From: Corticium candelabrum
Taxonomy: Eukaryota; Porifera; Homoscleromorpha; Homosclerophorida; Plakinidae
DNA length: 64,000 nt
Direction: 5' to 3'
NCBI RefSeq assembly: GCF_963422355.1
Contig: NC_085091.1
Location: forward strand, 3,356,023 to 3,420,022
Shown: positions 48,745 through 61,047 of the stretch, piece after piece
Layout: the number at the start of each line of letters is the position of its first letter
Numbering within the stretch: the first letter of the stretch is position 1
Notes under the pieces: model-generated
Database searches by the model: none
Told to the model about the DNA's origin: nothing
Seen by the model: only the letters and a program-made list of their open reading frames with translations
Translations under genes and position numbers: made by a program

Positions 48745-51260
48745 GTGAGGTAACAGGTATTCATAATGCGTTCTCGATTAAATTGTATGCTCCTCATCCT
48801 TGTCCATATTGCTAGCATCTTGAGGAAGATAATCGATGCATTCAAGCTCTGTGATTGAGTTGTTTTCGATGGGACGTTCAAACACTTGGAATATTGTGAC
48901 ACAACCTTATCTAGATATACCGTACTTCTCCGATAAAACGCCGCCCTCAAATAAACGCCGCCCTCGAATAAATGTCGCCCTCGTTTAAGCCGAAGCTGAG
49001 AGTACAGACAATATATAAACTCCGCCCTCGAATAAACTCCATTTTTCAATGAATTCCAATAAATCCAACATGATTTATTACTCGAAGTTTTGACGGAAAA
49101 ATCGGTAGCAAGCGTTTCTAGATTACCATGATACTGTTTTCACCACATGACGTCTCAAAGTGTAAAATGCGTACCAGTACGGCAATTTGACCATGACGAC
49201 CAGACAGTGACTGCGCAGTTGGTCACACTGCAACTACGCCCTCTCTTCAACAAGCTGCTGTCGCCAGAGAGGAGGATTATCTAGAGCAAGAAGCAAGATG
49301 CGGTCTAGCTGATAGAGCTGCATTCTAGTGTTGCCAACAAACGAAGAACAAAAATCGTAGATATTTATCCGAAGAGGGAGATACAATGCATAATTTAGAA
49401 GAGACTATCGCACGTGATGCTGTTCCAGAGTCTCGTGCATTGATGTTGATGACGACTGTCTGCATATAAGGACTCCGCACGAGTTTTACAACTATCTTAC
49501 TAATGCCACATCACTTAATTAATTATTAGATTCTCACCTTCCTGTTCTCGGTGTCACGGGTGATATAGTCAAATTTATTGTGTTTAAATAATGTGTCACG
49601 TGATTAGTGGATATCATTGCTACTTTATTGCCGTCACAAAGGAAGAACACGAGGCAGATTAGACCGGGACATGACATATACAAAGTCTCTGTGAACAAAA
49701 TGAACCCATGTCGGGAGTTTAAGTAAACCATTCGTTCCAACTTGATGACGATGATGTAGGAACACACAATAAATTTGCATAGCAAAGTGACAGATGTTGA
49801 TGTATTGCAAAGATGACGGAGTGATTGCAAATCGAATCTACCAATCAGGCACCACTACAGAAGCAGTTTATGACAATTCTAATGATCTCGGCTGTTATGG
49901 TACGTATACCAGTATGTGTGGACTTCCATCAAGCGTTGTCTTTATGTTTTTGGGTTCTAACTCTTTTGTAAATATAACAATGTCTTGATTTTTGTTCAGC
50001 ATTTTTGTGTATCATATTTTGCGTATAATAGATTGACATAACCTGACAGATTAGCGTGTTTTCCACGCTCAGTAAACATTATTTGCTTAACTGCAGATAA
50101 ATGTCACGATCATATGGTCATTTTGTTAACAAGCCTATTTCATTGACGAGATGGTCTAGTGACTGAAGCTGAATGGCACTGTTTACAGTGCCAGTCGTAC
50201 ATGCTCTCTTTAACATTATAAGCTACTTCTAATGCCCTTCCTTTCAATAGACTCGTAAATGGACTGCACGTGAATGGTAAGAAGTGCATGACTAACAGCA
50301 GTTCATTCCCTATGTCTACGCAACAGCCATGCTGTTAACTGCATGACAATGAGATTTCAGTGTAGACTAAAATATCCAGTTACTATTAGAGAGGCACTCG
50401 CGCCATATACTAAAACTTGCTGAATTGAAGCAGTAAGGCCTCTTTGAGGACTCTGATGCGCAGACCCCACTACCTCTATACCACAGCACTACGCATGCCG
50501 CTTGTCTGGTAGTCTAGAGTGGACAGCCATTTCTGTAATACTATTGTTGTCGTACATCTACTGCAGTTAACGTTGTACTATTGCTGTTGCGTGTAGCATG
50601 CTTGGCAACAGCAGTACAGCAGTAGTAGTACTAGCATACTAGTACAGCAACAATAAGTACAGAAATAGCTGTCTGTTCTAGACCACAAAACGAAGGGGGG
50701 CTAGTAGTATAGGTAGTGGGGGTTATAGCTCACTCTCCCTTCCCCGAAGGGTAACGAACGCCTAAAGGAGGTGATTGGCCAGAGCCTCCACTACCTTTAC
50801 TACTAAGAACTACAACATTCTGAGTGGGTCTGCAGTAGTGTGTAGAGTATGCAGGATCATATTTTGCAGCAACCACCCATGGCTTCGGATCGATAGCACG
50901 CTAAGGACCCGACGCATTGCATACAAATTCTCGCTGCGCAGCACCGCAGAGCGCAATTACCTAACCAAAGTAACTGCATTTGTTCTTACTGTCTTCTGTA
51001 AGCTGTACCGTCTGCTCGCGTATAATATTGTTTCTGCTGTGTAGTAAGATGGGCATCGAAGTTGACGGTATCTACTGTAAACGTTGAAGACTGCAGACTC
51101 CCTGAAGAGGGATAAGTGCGCGTGCACCCGCCCAAACCGTCCCTCCTTACAAACGTGCAATAACAGAAACAAAAGTCTCCGCACCTCTGTGCAAGCGTGA
51201 GTGCGAGACGGACTGATTGCATGCCTGCTCAATAACAACATCACTTGCTATATCACGACG
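48745..51260. other. Stretch without a recognised gene
   Basis: No exon with domain support is visible between the TSP1 module and the Ig-VWA cassette. It contains short repeats of the form cgccctcgaataaa (48935-49030), a tRNA-like gagatggtctagtg near 50149, and a hairpin-forming element at 50508-50690. Confidence 0.5.
50508..50690. mobile_element. Foldback element, about 183 bp
   Basis: The left arm (agtctagagtggacagcc, then atttctgtaatactattgtt) and the right arm (aacaataagtacagaaat, then agctgtctgttctagacc) are imperfect inverted repeats of about 45 bp, with agtagtagtactag repeats in the loop. No ORF. Confidence 0.7.
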
Positions 51261-51266
51261 TCTAAC

Positions 51267-52451
51267 CTGGGCATTCACTAGGTAAGATATTGGTCACACG
51301 GCAAGTTGGCGTTGGTGTGTCCGCGCAAGTACATCTTAGGCAACGTTGCAGTTGGGTCTGCATATCCTCCACGCTGATATCGATAAATGCGTCAGTGAAC
51401 GCGGTCGCTGTACTGCCTCTCCTCCTCAGCCGATTCAAATCCCAAGCGGTACCATCAGTGGCAAACGCCATTCGAACATAATCATCAAACGTGTTTCCAT
51501 ATCCGTGTCCTACAGATGCCCATGCCTTCTTAGTGTACGTCTCTCGGACTTTAGCAAATCCGTTTCCTTTCGAGTCCATTCCTAGCAGCTTTTCTCTATC
51601 CTTGAAAAACTTGTGAGCAACAACAACGTTGAGAGTAACTCCGGCACTATGCAGCCAACCCAACATGTAGTTGTAGTTCGTGGTTGTATTGAATATGTCT
51701 CGATCTTTGTCTGTCACCAAGATAAAGTGGGGGGCACAGGCGGATCTCAACTTCAACTTGTCTAGAGCAACAGCCATAGCTGCATAGCCATCCTTCAAAA
51801 CACCATCCAAACGCAGCTCCTTTAGAGCAGCAACCAATTCCTTAGCGCTTCCCATTTGGCTGGAACTAGTACCAACACGTATAAGAGACGTAAGCCCAAA
51901 AGCAGGACGCAGTATTAAATGCCCAAAACCAACGAGACCGTATCGATTTTTCAATGCACCTGCTCCTATGCCGATGCCTCTCAGTTCCCCTTCTAACTTG
52001 GGGACTGTCGATTTCAACCAGTTGTGTTCACCTTTCATGGATCGTGACTCATCTACAATGAAAACTACATCCGCGCAAGCCTTCCTGCTTGGATTAGACA
52101 CGATTTTGTGATACTCAGTTCCCTTTGGCAGGTTCTGCAAGAGATCAGGATCATGGCATTGTTCTAAGAAGTTAACAGTGGCAACGCTTGTTTGTCTACC
52201 AAGCGCGTTTTTTGCTTCACATGTGTATACACCCGCGTCTTTACTCGTGAAGTCACGTAAAACAAGACGACCAGATGCAACACCGGCCTTTGACTTTATA
52301 GTGATACGCGACTTCAATGGTGGTTTCTTCCCATCTTTTAGAAACGCAATGTCCGGTGTTGGGATGCCCGTAGCCTCACAGACCAACCTGAGAGTATCAC
52401 CTACCTTCAATGATGAAGTTATAGGTAGACTGGTGGTGAATATAGGCTTGC
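51267..52451 (-). CDS. Ig + VWA cassette exon (third VWA1-type copy), intact
   Basis: The 1185-nt phase 1-1 exon is open throughout: Ig (LVCEATGIPTPDIAFL ... GVYTCEAKN) and VWA (VDESRSM, LVGFGHL, LKDGYAAM, ILVTDKDRD), then CLRCTC...C...ECPG. It is closest to exon 9 of the intact gene and 56811-55621, but clearly diverged: the acidic loop reads LKDGY instead of FEDGY. It can follow the exon at 54929-54519 in frame. Whether it is expressed is unknown. Confidence 0.75.
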
Positions 52452-53159
52452 CTATGCATACAATATACGTCAGCATGTTGCACACAATAAGAAAGAAGAC
52501 CCTCCAGGGTTGCCAAACTCAACTACATGCAATAGGAATAGCGAATCATGAACATGCCAACGTCAACCGAGAAGGTTGGCGGTGCCGCGCCGCATTGAGA
52601 GAATCAGGATCTATTGCATAGAGTGGCACTCCGCGTCTGCGGAGGAAGTTATACTTGTCATTCATATTAAGCAGACCAATCAGACAACAGCTATCGCAAC
52701 GTGATTTATTGATATCAATCTTGCAGCTCAGATTACTGCGCGTGACATAGTAGGACACGGCTTGTATCATGAACAGAGCAATCTCGGCACAACGAACGTT
52801 CCTGCCGTTGTTGCGGCGCGGCACCGCCACAGTTGCGGTGAGAGCGTGCATCATGAACCGGACTTTAACTGACAGAGACACGTTTTTGAAGTAAGCTGGA
52901 ACACCAGCTGTAATCTATGCGCCTAAACGTTATTTTGACTTTCCATTGGACTAGAAACACGGTTCTACTACAAGATAGAACGAGACAAATAATACTCAAG
53001 AGCAAATCTAACTAGATTCAAAACAGAAAAAAAGGAAAACGTACACGTATAAAGGACATAAATAAGACTGATGAGTGAACGACTGAAGTACCATGACCTA
53101 TATTATGCCTGGTTTATAATTTGACGCTGCCGCTCAGCTGAGCGTCAAATTTCAAAAAA

Positions 53160-53600
53160 GACCGTCAGCCCAGCGTACAACGTAACGTAGTCAGACGCTG
53201 AAATTTATTGATTTACAGTAACATGTCTTGAGCGTAACCCAGCAACGTCTCATCAGCTGCGAAAGTGTTTGTCGTTCAAAGGCCGTTCTTAGAACACGTA
53301 AAGCAAGTGCGGCTGCTGTTGCTGCATGTCTTCTTACCAAGATTCTCTACTATTCCTTGTTGAGATCTTAGTCGTCCATGTTAGACAATTGGATCACGTA
53401 AGTGAAAGCGCGACGGCCGATAGGTAGGTAGAAACCGGCTATTTCTAGTTTACGTATATGTTGACGCTTGTATAAAGCTCGGATCTAGTCCAAATGTTGA
53501 CGCTGGTCAGAACGTAGAGCTACATCTCAGCAAAAAGTGTTCACATGCTTACAGTAGAACGCTGACGTTACGTTGGCGTTGCGCTGGGCTGACGCTCGGT
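53160..53600. mobile_element. Nonautonomous foldback element, copy 2 (inverted)
   Basis: This corresponds in reverse orientation to 21740-22140: cgtcagcccagcg...acgtagtcagacgctgaaattt here against aagtttcagcgtctgactacg near 22085. The ends are gcgtcagccca-type inverted repeats. No ORF. Confidence 0.65.
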
Positions 53601-53608
53601 TTGCGAGT

Positions 53609-53793
53609 TAAGCCCGGTTCACAGTATTGACGCTGACGCTCAGCTGAGCATCAACATCAAAGACATCACCTTGACGCAGGCGGCATCCTTTTATGTTGAC
53701 GCTAACGCTGACGCTGGAATAGGATCCACTTCTATTCCAGCGTCAGCGTCAGCGTAAACGTTGGCATCAACGTCGTACTGTGAATCGGGCTTT
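53609..53793. mobile_element. MITE with gacgct-rich arms
   Basis: Ends aagcccggttcacagta and tactgtgaatcgggcttt are inverted relatives. The interior consists of gacgct / agcgtc repeats with an exact tctattccagcgtcagcg palindromic core, the same family as 34795-34967. Confidence 0.75.
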
Positions 53794-53869
53794 ACTGTAA
53801 ACCAGCCCTACGACGCTAGAGTTTTCATTTCTATTTCAGCGTCAGCGTAAGCGTCAACGTCGGCGAAGC

Positions 53870-54430
53870 CTGGTTTACAGCACGACGCTGGCGACGCTCG
53901 CGAAAACGCCGACTAGGTGTCAAAATGCTAAGGCTGACGCTGTGCCATATCATTTGATAAGCGTCAGTGGCGAGCCGCTACGCTCATGCTCATCATAACG
54001 GTATACCATGAATACAAAAGTCTGATTTGGATTTCATTTCTTCCCGCAGCAAGTTGTCGCGGAGACGCTTCCACATGTTGGCTGTCTGCTGATAGGAGCC
54101 TGGTTTTCTCGATACGTTTTTCCAAGCGTTTTTGTTGCGCCTCGCATCTATTAGCTACCGTGACAGTAACTTGATCTGCAACAAGCAGTCGTACCTCTGA
54201 TTTGTTGACAAAAGGCACGTGCTTCCGGTAGACGCTGGAGCACTTCCGGTTTGGACACTAGAGTTGACCTTAACTCAACTCTAGCGTCGGCGTGCAGCAG
54301 CGACGCTGACGACGCTCGTGACGCGACGTGCGAGTGTTTACAATACGACGACTGCCTGAGCGTCGTCGCTAGCGTCATCGCCAGCGTCCTCCCTAGGGTC
54401 GCGAGCGTCGTCAGCGTCATATGGCTTTAT
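53870..54430. repeat. gacgct / agcgtc repeat cluster
   Basis: Further broken foldback copies fill the space where the duplicate gene has lost VWA2, including a palindrome gagttgaccttaactcaactc near 54261. No exon is visible. Confidence 0.6.
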
Positions 54431-55483
54431 CGTCATATTGTATGTAAACCATGCAGGCTTTTAGTCTTCCAACAGTAATTACTTGAGGCTAAACTGTGGC
54501 AATGTAAAAGCGTCTTACGTTCTGCTGATCGTCTTGTTGGAGATTGCGAAGTGACTATCGAGGAAGGTTGAGTCGTTCCTGGTTTCTTCGCTTCAATTGT
54601 TTCAGCTATCGTTGCCGTCGCTGGCGACATTGCTTCAGTCGTCGGAGGAAGCGTAGACACAAATCTTCGACAGAGACTCGAATCTTTGGCCTGGCCAGCA
54701 GAGTTGACTGCAGTGCACACGTACAGTCCAGCATCGTGAGCACCTGTCAACACAAATTCGAATGTGTTTGCATAGTAGGCAGCACCGAGACCACCCGGTA
54801 GGAGCCCTCCGTCTGCTCGCGTCCACTTCACTAGCGGCGTTGGTGAACCGGTTGTAATACATCTAAATGTGACTTTGTCTCCATCACGAGTTGTAACGAC
54901 TTTAGGATCAGTTCTAATAGATGGAGTGACTAGGAAAATTAGAAGAGCGTAAGAAAGGATAGAAAACAGACAGAAAAACGAGAGCGTGTACATGCATGCA
55001 TTGACAGACATAATAAGACTGTCGACTGAAAAAACTGGACAGTGTGACTTACCGTAAACGATCAGTCTTCCAATGTCACTGAAAACCCCGTCAGACGTTG
55101 AGACTCGACATTCATAGTCACCGGCATAACTTGCTCTAATATTCCTCACCGTCAACGTTCTGCCGTCGGACGTCACCATGACTTCACTTCCAACTTGTAC
55201 TTTACGGCCGCCAAAATACCAGCGTATTCGTAGTTCCTCTGGTAAATTGATACTTCCTGGTATGACAACCCGACAGGTAAAAACGGCCATTTTTCTTTCA
55301 TCTTTAGTAATTACGTTGGGGTCAACGGCAACTTGTGGCGGCGTCACAGGAACAGGAGTACGAGTTGGTAGGACTATTGTCACATTAACTAAATAGACAA
55401 AATTCGTTACTTTTTTGTAGATGCAATAATATAGACAACCTACGCGCGTGTCCTTGCCTATGTGCATGCAAGTGTACCTTGCG

Positions 55484-55492
55484 TGTGAGTGA

Positions 55493-55567
<75 letters not shown>
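55484..55567. repeat. (GAGT)n/(TG)n microsatellite
   Basis: In intron 9 of the duplicate, at the position equivalent to 27460-27617, so the array predates the duplication. Confidence 0.9.
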
Positions 55568-55569
<2 letters not shown>

Positions 55570-58500
55570 CTCATGCCTGTTTGCATGCTTCACATCAGTT
55601 GCTATATCATGACCTATAACCTGGGCACTTATTAAATAAGATATTGGTCATGCGGCAAGTTGGCGTTGGTGTTTCTGAGCAAGTGCATCGCAAGCAACGT
55701 TGCAGTCGGGTCTCGAGCTCCTCCACATTAATATTGATAAACGCTTAAGCAAACGCGGTCGCTGTATAGCCTCCTCTTCTCAATCGATTCAGATCCCAAG
55801 CAGCACCATCGGTAGCTAAAGCCATTTGAACGTAATCTCTAAATGTGCTTCCATATCCTTTTCCCACAGATGCCCCTGCCATCTTTGTGTATGTCTTGGC
55901 AACTTGGATAAAACCATTATCTCTAAAGTTAATTCCCAACAGCTTTTCGTCACTATTAAAAAATGCCTGATCAGCTACAACATTGAGAGTAGCTCCAGCA
56001 CGACGCAGCCACGCCAACGTATAATTGTAGTTCGTGGTTGCATTGAATATATCTCTATCTTCATCCGTCACCAATATAAACTGAAGGGCACAAGACGACC
56101 TAAACGTTAACTGGTCCAGAGCCATACCGATGGCTGCATATCCATCCTCAAACACACCATCCGACCGCAACTCTTCTAGAGCAACAACCAATTCCTTATC
56201 ACTCCCCATTCCGCTGGAATCAGTACCAACAGGTATAACTGCTCCAGGCCCCAAAGCAAGATTCTTTAACTCACGACCGAAACCAACGAGACCGTATCGA
56301 TTTTTTAATAAACCTGCTCCTATACTGATATCACTGAGTCTACGCTCCAACTTGGGGACTGTGGATTTCAACCATTCGTGCTCGTCCATCATGGATCCTG
56401 ACTCATCCACAAGAAAGACCACATCCACACACGCCTTTCCGCTTGGATCAGGAACAACTTTATAGTACACAGATCTCTTAGGCACTCCCTGCGTGAGATC
56501 AGGATCATTGCATTGTTCTATCACAGAATCAACAAAATTGACAACGGCCATGCTTGACCTCCTACCACGCATGTTTCTTGCTTCACACGTGTATACACCT
56601 GCGTCTTTACTGTTGAAATCACGCACAACAAGCCGACCAATACCCGCTTTTGACGTCATGGTAATACGAGACTCGCATGGTAACTTTTCCCCATCTCTTA
56701 GAAACGTAATGTCTGGTGTTGGACTTCCTCTAGCCTCACATACCAAACTGAGAGATTCACCGACGTTGAAAGTTGAGCTGACAGGCAGACTGGCGCTGAA
56801 CACAGGCTCACCTGTACACAAATAAACATCAGAAAGTTGCACACAACAAGACAGTAATCATTAGCTAATGTCGCGCCCATTTGTAGAGGAAACTGCCATT
56901 CTATCAAACTGAACTGCATGTATTAAAAGTAGTTGAATATGGTGGAAGTTACCTGTACATAGAAATAAAGTAACCTATAGCTAAGAGCAATTAATGTAGT
57001 ACAAGAAAATGGTCTAGAATCGAAATTTAGTCCCGTCGCCAATATCAAGAAACAAAATAATGAAGTTGGGCAAGCATTCGCCTTGTTCAATGTAGCATGC
57101 AGTTGAAAACGTTTCTGACTGTTGTTAATTAACACCCAGTGCAGTGCCTTTCGAATCTCATGCAGGTATAGTGTGAGTTTCACACAATTTGATATTATCT
57201 CACACTCTGAAATTTAGCTCCCAGACGGTTTGGTCCACACCTTTTAGGTAAAGTCATCCACCCCCCGCTTTCTTGCAGTTTCATCCAATTCTAAATCGGA
57301 ATTGGAACCTATGCATTCTACAACTTAAAACTGCTCACACAACTAAACTATAGCCGTTCTCAAACATTCATATCAACTCATTCCATGCAGAAGCTGCTGC
57401 TGAGGCTGGGAAAATAATCAAGGACCATCACCATGAAGCCAACGTCATCAAAACTGGAGCGCTGTCTTCTACCCATTGGCAGTGAAATCATTTGGTACAT
57501 GGAGCACACATAGCCTGGAAATTCTGAAGTCTATTGAGAGAAAGACTTCACTTTTACAAACTCTGACAATTAGCAAAGCTGTGTCTAACTTACACTAACA
57601 ACTACAATTAGACTAGCTTATATATATATATATAATTTGTATTCTTTGATATCCCACCTAAGTGGGAAAATCTAATCTAAGTAGCTATCTTTTGAAACTA
57701 TATTATGCTTTATTAAGCACTATACACTGCCTTTGCAGTCTTCTGGCATTTCTGCATTCTTCCAGTCCATGCATATGCATGAGTTGCCAATAAAATCAAA
57801 CTGCGACCAAAGACCAGGTGAACCAAAGCTATAGTTAGTTAGGAAACCTCCCAACTAGCTATAACATTATATAGCTTACACAGCAAACCTCAATACGTAG
57901 AACAATAATGATTAACCTGTAGAATATTCCAAACTAATGGTATCAAATCCGAGATTCTAGCGTAGTCTGTTATACAGCTGACTACCTAGTAGCTTTTTCT
58001 AAGTTTCTCAGAACACTATCCTTCTTCAATTGCACAACATAAATAAATTAACAACTACACATATATGTATGGACCATCGTAGCTTACTGCAGATACTCTC
58101 GTCTGTGCCATCTAGACAATGCATGCTGCCATCACAAAATTGCGCGAGTGGAACACATTGATGATTTCTACACTGAAAGTGTGTAGAAGGACAATATGAT
58201 CCTGGAGCTATCGAGCCTAGAAATCATCAATTCAATCAATTCGACTAGACAAAATTCAATCCCTGGGCATGAGAACACACATACCACAATTTTGCTCATC
58301 TGATCCACCTGTGCAGTCGTACTCTCCATCACACATCCAATCTCTTTTGACGCATTGATTTTGGGCACAGGAAAACTCATCCGACTGGCAAGTCCGTGCT
58401 GCAAACAACATAAGTTAGAGTGATTTAGCCATGATTTGACACAACAGTATAGTCACAGGTATATATGTTGACATGAATACTGCCAATGAACTGAGAAGAC

Positions 58501-59862
58501 TGAACAAACTGATATACAAACAAACCAACTATGCAAACATGCACAAACAGACTAAAAGAGTTACTGCTTGCATGCAGACAGCTAGACAAACAAACCAAAA
58601 CATCCCTACTGCAACAGGAATCATAAAGCAGATAGAGTTAAAAGCACCTAGCAAAGCAAGTGTCTGCAAGAACAATATCTACTGACTGTTATCATACCAG
58701 CTAGCAGACATAAAGCAGCTGCTTCATCACTTTGATCATCACAGTCTACTGTACCATCACAAACGCGGGGAAAGTCAATGCACCGTCCCGTACATGAGAA
58801 TTCCTTTGGAAAACATCTGCCATAAGGTCTTGGATCTAAAAAAAAAGTAATGTTATAAGAGTTGTACTTCTTCCCACTGTCAATCTACTAAAGTCTTACC
58901 ACATGTAATTTCATCATTCCCATTCGAACAATCACTGTAACTATCACAGACTCGCTTTCTAGCAATACATTCATTCCCTCCACAATTGAACTCACAACGA
59001 TAATCTAAAACAACAAAAAGCCCATACAAAGAGAGGTTACTCACGTATGATTGCAACCAAAATAATATTTTCTAACCTAATGCTGTGACTTTCAAGTTAA
59101 CTGTCAGAACAAGAACTTGTCCAGAAGATCCAGTCGCAGTAAGTTGGTATCGTCCACTATCCCTAGGCATCACGCCAGTGATTTTAAGCACTGAGCTTAC
59201 ATTATAGTTCTCTATTCTTGAGTTGGCTGGAAGAGACTTCCCATCCTGTCGCTTCCAATTGAACCCTACACTGTCACCTGGGATGGCCAAACTTGTAAAG
59301 AGAACTACTTCACCCTCTACTGCATCAATTGTGTTCGGATAAAGAATGACATGTGGCAATTGTGCGACAACTGTTCGCATTTCTGTTGCTGGAGGAACAA
59401 TATGCCCAATAGCTATTATAGCCACGACTCCAAGCCGTGCAAGTTGATCATTGACAAGCTCAAAATAACGAAAAAGCTCTTCTACTCCAATAGGCTCTGA
59501 TGTATCTCTGGTTCTAGCGAAGACCCTAACAGTTCTAAACAAAAAACATAGTTCATAAAGTAAAAATTGCTTCTAAATATATTTCATTATATAATTCCAA
59601 TATTTGTAGGAAACAGAGCTCAACCAATTTCAGCAAACTACATAGTTTTAGCTAATTACATTATTAACCACACTTGTTGGTTATAAGCAACATACCCAGC
59701 CACAAATCCAGAACTGTCAGAAACAAAATTGAGATCATAGCCGGCCTTCAGCATGACTTCTTCAAGCAAACCAAGAAGAACCTCCACATCCAATGTCCTC
59801 CCCAAAACCAGTGCCACCATTTCCGAATAAGCCACTTCAATTCCTTTCCCTTCAGTATCATC

Positions 59863-59863
<1 letters not shown>

Positions 59864-59932
<69 letters not shown>
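59864..59932. repeat. (CA)n abutting a splice acceptor
   Basis: On the minus strand this is (TG)n running directly into TTAG at the acceptor of exon 3 of the duplicate gene (exon begins 59861). There is no normal pyrimidine tract. Confidence 0.9.
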
Positions 59933-59935
<3 letters not shown>

Positions 59936-60523
59936 ATGACGATGAGTGTTCAGCTGTTCAACTACTCCATATATTTGAGTTTCTGAATAGTCTGATTTAC
60001 CTCTACTGGAGTCACTCTGACCATGATAAGCTTCATCTTCATCACCATCCACGGAACGTCTATTCTTAAAGAATAATAAATAATAACACAGAGTAGGCGT
60101 GGTCAAAAATCAAATCACGCCTATGGGCTGAGCAGTGCAAGTTGAAAGAGCTCTGCTTTCAAGAAACAGGAATCTGTACTAATGCGCGTCTTCTTGGTGA
60201 AATTAAGGTGCAAGTAAAAAAGATCCCCATATTTGCGTAGCAAAATAATAGCTGAAACCGCATGTAATGAGCATAGCAACAAGGACTGGACGGCACTCAG
60301 TTCTAGCACCAATTCTAGCACTGCAATGAAAAGTACTAAAAACAGTTCTCCATCTAGACATCCCTGCGTTGATCGACGTCACCAATTGCAATTTAATCTA
60401 CGTACGCTAATGTTCCAAGTAACAACTATATAGTTAATTGCATTCACTGACCTGCTGGCACCGACAGCATAGCGTCGCCAACAGCAACAACACAGTGATG
60501 GCCACACCAGAGGAAGACGTCAT

Positions 60524-61047
60524 CGTCTCAACAAGCTCAACCAAGACAGTAGTGAAAACACCCCTACATATGCTACAGTCGTTAATATTTTAATTATTAA
60601 TAAATTGATTCATTCTATCTATATATATATTATCTTAATACCCATATGTATGGTGGACAGGTATGTTATTTGTGTTAATTGCCCGTGGAGACAATTACAT
60701 CTTTGTATTGGTTGGGCATAGCAATAATAACAATTACAATAAGAGCATATTGGCTGCATGGTGTGACCTGGATCCCCATATTTCTCACATAATCCATCTA
60801 CCCTTCCCAAATAAATTACAATGCAGTAAAGCACAAAACACCTCACTATACCATTCAGATGTTTACTATTGCTCAGCATTAAAAATAGAACGTAAACGAC
60901 GAGAGCTTAGATACCTGAATCTCAATTACTTCGGAGTTCGTGTACAAAAATCGGATATCTTACCTACAGTAACGTATACCCTCATAACCCGTTTTTTTCT
61001 CCCTACGTATACACTCATATAGTCGACCAAAGCGTACAGTTTGACGG
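60524..61047 (-). promoter_or_regulatory. Compact spacer between coiled-coil gene and duplicate perlecan-like gene
   Basis: Only 524 bp separate the stop codon of the coiled-coil gene from the start codon of the duplicate, so any promoter and 5' UTR of the latter must lie here or overlap the former. It is AT-rich with tatatatatat near 60622. No specific site is recognised. Confidence 0.35.

Larger units (their letters stand above)
54519..60523 (-). pseudogene. Duplicate perlecan-like gene, 5' part (one nonsense codon)
   Basis: Exons: 60523-60452 (signal peptide, ITVLLLLATL), 60064-60001 (acidic, DGDEDEA), 59861-59696 and 59534-59077 (SEA-like and Ig), 59004-58900, 58835-58698, 58398-58285, 58216-58088 (four LDLa), 56811-55621 (Ig-VWA), 55388-55053 (Ig), 54929-54519 (Ig + linker). 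All splice sites and phases are kept, and most exon lengths equal those of the intact gene. A single in-frame TAA at 55747-55745 (Glu in the intact gene) interrupts the VWA near its end. The last exon ends at a new phase-1 donor (GAAC/GTAAGA) where VWA2 is missing. It could still give a truncated secreted protein, or be silent; calling it a pseudogene rests on this stop and the broken 3' half. Confidence 0.8.
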
